A DNA stretch of 5,761 nt from Desulfobacterales bacterium (GTDB lineage: Bacteria; Desulfobacterota; Desulfobacteria; Desulfobacterales; QNYZ01). The stretch's first letter is position 1; each line of letters begins with the position of its first letter. Of this stretch, positions 1-5,761 are shown in pieces. A program made the translations under genes and the position numbers. The notes below the pieces were generated by a model. The model made no database searches. It had not been told where the DNA came from and saw only the letters and a program-made list of their open reading frames with translations. The DNA lies in assembly GCA_029938515.1 (NCBI GenBank), contig JAOZUU010000193.1:1-5761 (forward strand). The letters run 5' to 3'.

Positions 1-2213
1 CCCGGTTCATCGGCCATCAGGTTGTTTTGGGCGATAAACATCAACCGCAACTCGGAAAGATCGGGATAGTCGATTTCGCCGGCCAGTGCATCAAACACCG
101 GCTTCAGGCGCCGGATACCGAGTTTTTCAAAATACGTGAATGCCAAGTCCGTTTGTTGCATAGACAGGTTGAGATGGACACCCAAATTGTCGGATTCCAA
201 TGGATTGCCTTCGCACCAGTAGTGGTACAGGTGGTCGAGTACCGTTTTCCGCTTGATGGCGAACATTTCCATGATCTCCTTCACGGTGCGACCGGCGCTA
301 AACGTCTCCCCGATAATCTCATGACGCTTCTTTTTAACGCGGGCGGATGATTCCTTTTGTTTTCGGACCGGTTTTACCATCGGTTTGGGTTTTTCCGGTA
401 TTCCCTGTTTCCGGCAAAACGTTTGAATGACATCCAGGAACGTGGGGCCGTAAACGGAGAGTTTGGTTTCTCCCACACCATGAATCTGGTACATCCCCGC
501 TTCCGTTTGGGGAAAATATGCCGCCATTTCCATCAGCGCCTTATCCGCAAAAACAACATAAGGCGGCACATTATCCCGGTCGGCGATTTCCTTGCGCTTT
601 TCTTTCAGCAGCTGGAATAAATCCCGATCGTAATCGGGAACATCCTCTTTTTTCAGGCGTTCCGGTACCGCCGTATCGACCTCATCGGCTTGATCGTCGT
701 CCAGCCATCCCCATATCTTTTTATTGTTTTTCAACACATCCCGGGCGTTGGGCCCCAGCCGGAATCCCCCGTAGTCCATGTCTTCGATCAGCAGCCCCTG
801 GTGGAGAAACTGGCGGGAAAGCGCCTGCCATTGTTTTTTGGATAAATCCTTGCCGATACCGTAAGTAGATATTTTTTGATGGTTAAATTGGATGACCCGC
901 TGAGCCTTGGATCCCCGGAGCACGTTGATGATATGCGCGGCGCCAAAGCGTTCGCCGGTACGGTAAACACAGGAGAGAAACTTCTGGGCAAAAATAGTGA
1001 GATCGGTCTGTTCCCTTTCACCCTCCTGGCAATTATCACACCGGCCACATTGTTCGTTTGCGGGGGCTTCACCGAAATATTGCAAAAGCGGGACCCGGCG
1101 GCAGCCCTGCCATTCGACCAACCGCAAAAAGGCGTTTAAATGGATATTGGCCATACGGCGTTCGGTAGCGGTCTTTTGCTGGATGAAGTGTTTGATTTTG
1201 TAAACATCGGCGTAGCTGAATAACAAAAGGCAGTCGGCGGGCAGACCGTCACGTCCGGCCCGGCCGATTTCCTGGTAATAGCTTTCGATGTTTTTGGGCA
1301 AATCATAATGGATGACGAAACGGACATCGGGTTTATCGATCCCCATGCCGAAGGCGATGGTGGCCACGATGATGCGGGTGTCATCCCGGATAAAGCGTTC
1401 CTGGTTGGTTTTACGCGTTATATCGGCCAGGCCCGCATGGTAAGGAAGGGCACTCACGCCATCATCCTGGAGGATAAGGGCCAATTCATCCACCTGCCGG
1501 CGAGTGGCACAATAGATGATCCCGGCCTGGTCGGGAAATTTTTTAATCAGTTTCCGAATCCTTGCCATGGGGTTATCTTTGGGGACAATTTGTAGATACA
1601 GGTTTTCCCGGTCGAAACTGCCGATGAAGGTATCGGTGTGCTTAAAGCCAAGGGTGGTCTGAATATCCTGGCGAACCCGGGGCGTGGCCGTGGCGGTCAG
1701 GGCGGCGCAGACCGCTTGGGGAAATTGCTTTCTTGCTTGAACCAGTTGTCGGTATTCCGGGCGAAAGTCATGCCCCCATTCCGATATACAGTGGGCCTCG
1801 TCAATGGCCAGGCAATCGACGCCGGTGCCCGCCAACAGATCCATTGTTCTCGGCATCATCAGGGTTTCCGGTGCCACGTAAAGGAGCCGGGCCGCTCCGG
1901 ATCTGATTTGCGCGATATTGTGGCGGTATTCCCCGGGTTCCAGGGCGCTGTTTAACATTACCGCGGGCACACCGGCACGCTGCATCTGCTCCACCTGGTC
2001 TTTCATCAACGCGATCAATGGCGATATCACCACTGTCAATCTGGAAAAGAGCATGGACGGAATCTGGTAACAGAGTGACTTGCCGCCACCGGTGGGCAGG
2101 ATCACGAGGGTATCTTTCTTGTCGAGGATACTTTTGATGACCTCAGCCTGGAGGGGACGAAAGGTATCATATCCAAAAACGGTTTTTAGGATTTTTTGGG
2201 CTTGGTCGGTCAT
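1..2213 (-). CDS. recQ: ATP-dependent DNA helicase RecQ (C-terminus cut by window edge)
   Basis: This is a superfamily 2 3'-5' DNA helicase of recombination and replication-fork repair, acting in the cytoplasm. I translated 737 codons by hand from ATG 2213 with no stop or frameshift; the end lies outside the window. Domain order: ATPase lobe with LPTGGGKS (Lys45), DEAH (138-141) and TATAT (173-177); second lobe with AFGMGIDKPDV (287-297) and QEIGRAGRDG (314-323); zinc site Cys371, Cys389, Cys392, Cys395; RQC winged helix about 400-510; HRDC about 529-602 containing a QIHGVG segment. A Lys/Arg-rich linker follows, then a helix-turn-helix region from about 631 resembling HTH_40 of longer bacterial RecQ proteins. 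E. coli RecQ stops after HRDC at about 610 residues, so this is the long form. ATG 2213 lies 13 bases after the preceding stop, with only a weak ribosome site (ATGAG), suggesting translational coupling. All visible catalytic and zinc residues are intact. Confidence 0.96.
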   Translation of the reverse strand, partial: MTDQAQKILKTVFGYDTFRPLQAEVIKSILDKKDTLVILPTGGGKSLCYQIPSMLFSRLTVVISPLIALMKDQVEQMQRAGVPAVMLNSALEPGEYRHNIAQIRSGAARLLYVAPETLMMPRTMDLLAGTGVDCLAIDEAHCISEWGHDFRPEYRQLVQARKQFPQAVCAALTATATPRVRQDIQTTLGFKHTDTFIGSFDRENLYLQIVPKDNPMARIRKLIKKFPDQAGIIYCATRRQVDELALILQDDGVSALPYHAGLADITRKTNQERFIRDDTRIIVATIAFGMGIDKPDVRFVIHYDLPKNIESYYQEIGRAGRDGLPADCLLLFSYADVYKIKHFIQQKTATERRMANIHLNAFLRLVEWQGCRRVPLLQYFGEAPANEQCGRCDNCQEGEREQTDLTIFAQKFLSCVYRTGERFGAAHIINVLRGSKAQRVIQFNHQKISTYGIGKDLSKKQWQALSRQFLHQGLLIEDMDYGGFRLGPNARDVLKNNKKIWGWLDDDQADEVDTAVPERLKKEDVPDYDRDLFQLLKEKRKEIADRDNVPPYVVFADKALMEMAAYFPQTEAGMYQIHGVGETKLSVYGPTFLDVIQTFCRKQGIPEKPKPMVKPVRKQKESSARVKKKRHEIIGETFSAGRTVKEIMEMFAIKRKTVLDHLYHYWCEGNPLESDNLGVHLNLSMQQTDLAFTYFEKLGIRRLKPVFDALAGEIDYPDLSELRLMFIAQNNLMADEP

Positions 2214-2226
2214 GGTGGACTCATTT

Positions 2227-3150
2227 TCAATTAGTCACTTCTTTTTCGGGTAAAATTTTAAAGCCATTTTCTTCAAAAAGGACCGCAACGTGCCCATGGG
2301 TTCCGTTGACGTAAATCTCCGCGTTCATTTGTTTCCCTATTTTACGGGTCCTGTCACAACGATTTGTCTTCCAAAGAGGTTCAGGGCACGGCACCAAAAA
2401 GTATTTTGCCTGGGTCGCGTGTATGAATTTATCCGAAGCAAATCCTTCAGTACCATGATGGGGAAATTTTAAAATGTCACAATGAAATCTGGCCGGATAT
2501 TTTTCCACAAGGAAATCACTTAATTTACGATTTAAATCACCGGTAAAAAGGACCCTGTGATTTTTATAATTTAAACGAGCAATTAACGACATTTCGTTAA
2601 TATCAGGCCCGATGCCCATTTTTAATAATTCATTTTCAGAGTAGGCAAAAAGTTTTTCAAAGATAAAATCCTTATCAAACTCAAACCGGGTAAAATCGTT
2701 TATATCTGAGAGCGGGACATTTTTTTGTTTTGCAGATTTCTTTATCGCATCAATTGTCTCCTGTCTAACTCCCGGCCATTCTCGTTTAATCCACTCTTTC
2801 GATGCCGGGCGCATGTAGATGTGTTTTATCTCAATGGGACTATGCAGTAAATCGACCAGCCCACCGTAATGATCAAAATGGGAATGTGTAATAATTACCG
2901 CGTCCAGTTTTTCAATGCCTTGTTTCTGTAAGAAGGGAATCAACACATCCTTTGCATACTGCTTTTCACCGGTATCGACTAATATTGCATGTTTTGAAGA
3001 GGTTATCAGGTGGGCATCTCCCTGCATGGTTCCCCCGTTGACATTTATCATGTCCCAACGGAAATGTTGTTTTTCCGGAACCGGCGCCTGCGCTTCCCAG
3101 CATCCATAAAAGATAGATGAGATCATTAAAATGATAAAATATCTATTCAT
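2227..3150 (-). CDS. Exported MBL-fold metallo-hydrolase, ComEC C-terminal-domain-like, probable lipoprotein
   Basis: This 307-residue protein (numbered from ATG 3150) has a metallo-beta-lactamase fold. Visible motifs are DTG (59-61), the metal-binding HSHFDH (89-94), a later TGD (203-205), PHHGTEG (from 230) and a C-terminal NGTHGHV (282-288). The pattern NEMS...VLFTGDL...LKFPHHG is typical of the ComEC/Rec2 C-terminal domain and its stand-alone relatives, some of which are nucleases or phosphodiesterases. No ComEC membrane channel is present. The N-terminus has a basic start, about 12 hydrophobic residues, then FYGC with Cys17. This suggests export and perhaps lipidation, although the lipobox is imperfect (Tyr at -2). 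The start is uncertain: ATG 3156 is equally possible, and AGAGGA at 3180-3175 is further away than usual. An in-frame TTG at 3246 would bury the signal peptide behind 32 charged residues and overlap ltaE, so I rejected it. The gene is AT-richer than its neighbours. The substrate is unknown. Confidence 0.85.
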   Translation of the reverse strand: MNRYFIILMISSIFYGCWEAQAPVPEKQHFRWDMINVNGGTMQGDAHLITSSKHAILVDTGEKQYAKDVLIPFLQKQGIEKLDAVIITHSHFDHYGGLVDLLHSPIEIKHIYMRPASKEWIKREWPGVRQETIDAIKKSAKQKNVPLSDINDFTRFEFDKDFIFEKLFAYSENELLKMGIGPDINEMSLIARLNYKNHRVLFTGDLNRKLSDFLVEKYPARFHCDILKFPHHGTEGFASDKFIHATQAKYFLVPCPEPLWKTNRCDRTRKIGKQMNAEIYVNGTHGHVAVLFEENGFKILPEKEVTN

Positions 3151-3217
3151 AAACATATATTGTTTGTGTCTTGGTCCTCTGGCGACTATTCTTTCCGGCC
3201 TGTCCCGTCGTCGGGGT

Positions 3218-4240
<1,023 letters not shown>

Positions 4241-4250
4241 TAATACTGAT

Positions 4251-4256
4251 TCCTTT
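4251..4256 (-). promoter_or_regulatory. Ribosome binding site of ltaE
   Basis: On the minus strand AAAGGA lies 10 bases before ATG 4240. It is the clearest Shine-Dalgarno sequence of the three minus-strand genes and fixes the ltaE start, where the conserved family N-terminus also begins. Confidence 0.7.
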
Positions 4257-4297
4257 CAAGCGGCGATTGAATGCATATTGCGGTCGTATTTCTTGAA

Positions 4298-4309
4298 TTG
4301 TTCTAACAA
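4298..4309. repeat. Inverted repeat TTGTT-CT-AACAA, possible operator
   Basis: A perfect 5-base inverted repeat with a 2-base centre, about 58-69 bases upstream of the ltaE start. It overlaps the weak -10 candidate for ltaE, so a repressor site is conceivable. The repeat is short and could be chance in AT-rich DNA. Confidence 0.3.
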
Positions 4310-4366
4310 AAGGAGGATTACGGCGCAAGCCGAATACGAAACCATAGGCAGTGTAACTCGCTCCAG

Positions 4367-4381
4367 TTAATGACACATTAA
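4367..4381. repeat. Inverted repeat TTAATG-ACA-CATTAA, possible operator
   Basis: A perfect 6-base inverted repeat around a 3-base centre, in the middle of the divergent region, about 46 bases upstream of the -35 box of the ATPase promoter. Size and symmetry fit a dimeric regulator site. No regulator gene is in the window, and function is not shown. Confidence 0.35.
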
Positions 4382-4427
4382 GCATGTCTATAATTATGAC
4401 GATTTTGCGCTACTTTGCATAAAAGTC

Positions 4428-4455
4428 TTGACTATTCGGCAAATTACTGCATAAT
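4428..4455 (+). promoter_or_regulatory. Sigma-70-type promoter of the ATPase gene, predicted leaderless
   Basis: The -35 box TTGACT (4428-4433, 5 of 6 consensus) and -10 box CATAAT (4450-4455, 5 of 6) are separated by 16 bases. With the usual distance, transcription would start at about 4462, immediately before ATG 4463. No Shine-Dalgarno sequence lies between -10 and ATG. The transcript should therefore be leaderless or nearly so. The boxes are read directly; the start point is inferred. Confidence 0.65.
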
Positions 4456-4462
4456 GGTCGAT

Positions 4463-5581
4463 ATGAAGCGGGCACAACATGATTTGATCAAAAAAGATTT
4501 GGCACGGAAAATGTGTTTTCTAACCGGGCCCCGGCAGGTGGGAAAGACCACCCTGGCCAGGGCCATTGGGAACGATTTTGAAAACCCGGTATATTTGAAT
4601 TACGATAATTTTACCGACCGGGAAATGATTCACAAAATGGCCTGGCTACCGGATACCGATCTGCTCATCCTGGATGAACTTCATAAGATGGTTGGTTGGA
4701 AAAATTTTGTCAAAGGCATCTACGATACCAAACCAGCGGACCTTAACATCCTTGTTACCGGCAGTTCCCGTCTGGAGGCGTTTCGACAGACCGGGGATTC
4801 GCTGGCCGGACGGTTTTTCAGGCATCGGCTGGGTCCGCTGACGTTGGCCGAGATCGATGATGTCGGCCCGGCGGATCTGGAGCGCCTCCTTGAAAGAGGG
4901 GGCTTCCCGGAACCATATTTGTCGGAAGACCTTGTTGAAGCCGACCGATGGCGACTCCAATATATCGACGGGCTGATCCGTACCGACATTCTTAATTTCG
5001 AGAAAATTCATGATTTCAAAGCGATGCAGCTTACCCTTGAATTAATGCGGGAACGGGTCGGTTCACCGCTTTCATACGCCTCTCTGGCAAGAGACATCCA
5101 GTGTGCACCCAATACGATCAAGCGGTATGTCGAGATTCTCGAGGCACTTTTTATTGTTTTCCGCGTAACGCCTTATCACCGAAATATTGCCCGGTCGTTG
5201 CTAAAGGAACCGAAGATATACTTTTACGATACGGGTATGGTCAATGGGGGCGTCTCCCGGCGCCTGGAAAACCTGGTGGCGGTTAGCTTGCTCAAACACC
5301 TCAATGCCATAGAGGATTACCAGGGCCGGAAAGCAAGGCTTCACTACCTGCGTACAAAGGAAAAAAAAGAGGTCGATTTTGCCCTATTCATTGAAAATGA
5401 ACCGCTTTTGCTGATAGAGGTAAAGCTTTCTGCTGATGATTTGTCACCGGCGCTGGTCTATTTTCATAAAAAATATGGTTTGCCGGCCATACAGCTCGTA
5501 AAGAATCTCCGGTACGAGCAAAAAAAAGGTGATATTTCCATTAGAAGTGTGTTTAGATTTCTTGGTTCTTTGATGATGTAG
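4463..5581 (+). CDS. AAA ATPase with C-terminal DUF4143 / PD-(D/E)XK-like domain
   Basis: This is a 372-residue protein of the AAA_14-DUF4143 group, whose cellular role is not settled. The N-terminal ATPase has Walker A GPRQVGKTT (22-30, Lys28), Walker B LLILDELHK (67-75, Asp71-Glu72), a sensor-like TGSSRLE (99-105) and AGRFFRH (115-121) with a candidate arginine finger. A winged-helix-like segment (about 200-235, SYASLARDIQ...TIKRYVEIL) may bind DNA. The DUF4143 part starts at KIYFYDTG (251-258), continues with RLENLVAVSLL, and has EVDF (Asp305) followed by LIEVK (Glu319, Lys321), the arrangement of a PD-(D/E)XK nuclease core. All motifs are intact. I chose ATG 4463 because the promoter's -10 box overlaps the alternative ATG 4454 and the TTG at 4415 lies upstream of the -35 box. 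It is transcribed away from ltaE and alone on its strand. Similar genes are patchily distributed and often near mobile DNA; that is general knowledge, not shown here. Confidence 0.9.
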   Translation: MKRAQHDLIKKDLARKMCFLTGPRQVGKTTLARAIGNDFENPVYLNYDNFTDREMIHKMAWLPDTDLLILDELHKMVGWKNFVKGIYDTKPADLNILVTGSSRLEAFRQTGDSLAGRFFRHRLGPLTLAEIDDVGPADLERLLERGGFPEPYLSEDLVEADRWRLQYIDGLIRTDILNFEKIHDFKAMQLTLELMRERVGSPLSYASLARDIQCAPNTIKRYVEILEALFIVFRVTPYHRNIARSLLKEPKIYFYDTGMVNGGVSRRLENLVAVSLLKHLNAIEDYQGRKARLHYLRTKEKKEVDFALFIENEPLLLIEVKLSADDLSPALVYFHKKYGLPAIQLVKNLRYEQKKGDISIRSVFRFLGSLMM

Positions 5582-5691
5582 CGTGTTTCGATTCGAAAAA
5601 TGCACAATAGGGCCATTTTGGCGCCAATGAGTTAATCTCATATATGGTTTAAAACCAATCTTTATTATTAACCCAGCGATTAAATAGTCGA
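5582..5691. other. AT-rich 3' flank of the ATPase gene with four small palindromes
   Basis: No gene is visible. The stretch contains TTTCGA-T-TCGAAA (5586-5598), TTGGCGCCAA (5618-5627), ATGAG-TTAAT-CTCAT (5627-5641) and TGGTTT-A-AAACCA (5645-5657). None is followed by a convincing T-run on the plus strand, so I do not call a rho-independent terminator. They could act as weak RNA hairpins or protein sites. Confidence 0.45.
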
Positions 5692-5761
5692 ATTCCGTCA
5701 TGCCGGACTTGATTCGGCATCCAGTAACACTGCTGGATTCGGGCTTTCGCCGGAATGACAA
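5692..5761. repeat. Dispersed REP-like palindromic repeat (two inverted units, possibly continuing beyond the window)
   Basis: The left arm begins GTCATGCCGG (5697-5706) and ends ATCCAG (5719-5724). The right arm begins CTGGAT (5733-5738) and ends CCGGAATGAC (5750-5759). They surround an 8-base centre. Each arm has its own inner hairpin: GCCGGACTTGATTCGGC on the left, and CGGGCTTTCGCCGG on the right. The arms are two variants of one unit rather than exact mirror copies. Closely similar intergenic repeats occur in many copies in various proteobacterial genomes. Placed after the ATPase gene, the RNA could fold into a stable stem that protects or ends the transcript. Confidence 0.75.

Larger units (their letters stand above)
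4241..4462. other. Divergent intergenic region between ltaE and the ATPase gene
   Basis: These 222 bases must carry the ltaE promoter (leftward) and the ATPase promoter (rightward). The rightward promoter is convincing and listed separately. For ltaE I see only weak candidates: on the minus strand TTGCGC, 17 bases, TAGAAC (about 4331-4303), with poor match to consensus. Two short inverted repeats, TTGTT-CT-AACAA (4298-4309) and TTAATG-ACA-CATTAA (4367-4381), are possible operator sites. A small GNRA-like hairpin, CGGC-GCAA-GCCG, lies at 4321-4332. No open frame here looks like a real gene. Confidence 0.6.

Noticed and set aside
3204..3215. Small hairpin CCCG-TCGT-CGGG just after the ltaE stop, as a terminator
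   Set aside because: The stem is only 4 bases with no T-run after it on the minus strand, so it is too weak to separate ltaE from the MBL gene.
4308..4316. Strong plus-strand Shine-Dalgarno sequence AAAAGGAGG
   Set aside because: No ATG, GTG or TTG follows at a usable distance; the next ATG, at 4370, opens only a three-codon frame. Probably chance.
4415..4462. Longer ATPase starting at TTG 4415 or ATG 4454
   Set aside because: The TTG lies upstream of the -35 box and ATG 4454 overlaps the -10 box, so neither would be transcribed from the visible promoter.
5444..5761. Minus-strand frame of 105 codons starting MSFRRKPESS
   Set aside because: Its N-terminus is the translation of the dispersed repeat, a familiar annotation artefact, and its C-terminal part overlaps the ATPase gene.

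Overview
The window looks like ordinary chromosomal DNA of a Gram-negative bacterium. The codon use, the gene types (RecQ with an extra C-terminal helix-turn-helix domain, an exported metallo-beta-lactamase-fold protein, a DUF4143-type ATPase) and a dispersed GTCATxCCGG...ATCCAG repeat would fit a Desulfobacterota-like (delta-proteobacterial) genome. That placement is an inference; no marker gene is present.

Layout. Positions 4240 down to 1 hold three genes on the minus strand, in transcription order: a low-specificity L-threonine aldolase (ltaE, 4240-3218), an exported MBL-fold hydrolase resembling the ComEC C-terminal domain (about 3150-2227), and a RecQ helicase (2213 to beyond position 1, cut by the window edge). 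The gaps are about 67 and 13 bases, with no convincing terminator between the genes, so they may be one transcription unit. The recQ frame is open over all 737 codons visible here. A 222-base divergent region (4241-4462) separates this group from a plus-strand gene (4463-5581) encoding an AAA ATPase with a C-terminal DUF4143/PD-(D/E)XK-like domain. The right end (5582-5761) is an AT-rich tail with several small palindromes, then a dispersed inverted repeat that may continue past the window.

How the genes relate. The aldolase is amino-acid metabolism and RecQ is DNA repair, so their adjacency need not be functional. The MBL gene between them is clearly AT-richer than its neighbours and may be a later insertion. 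The most notable regulatory feature is the plus-strand ATPase promoter: TTGACT, 16 bases, CATAAT ends only 7 bases before the ATG at 4463, which predicts a leaderless mRNA. I see no clear new multi-gene system. The best leads are the leaderless ATPase-nuclease gene and the AT-rich exported MBL gene directly upstream of recQ.
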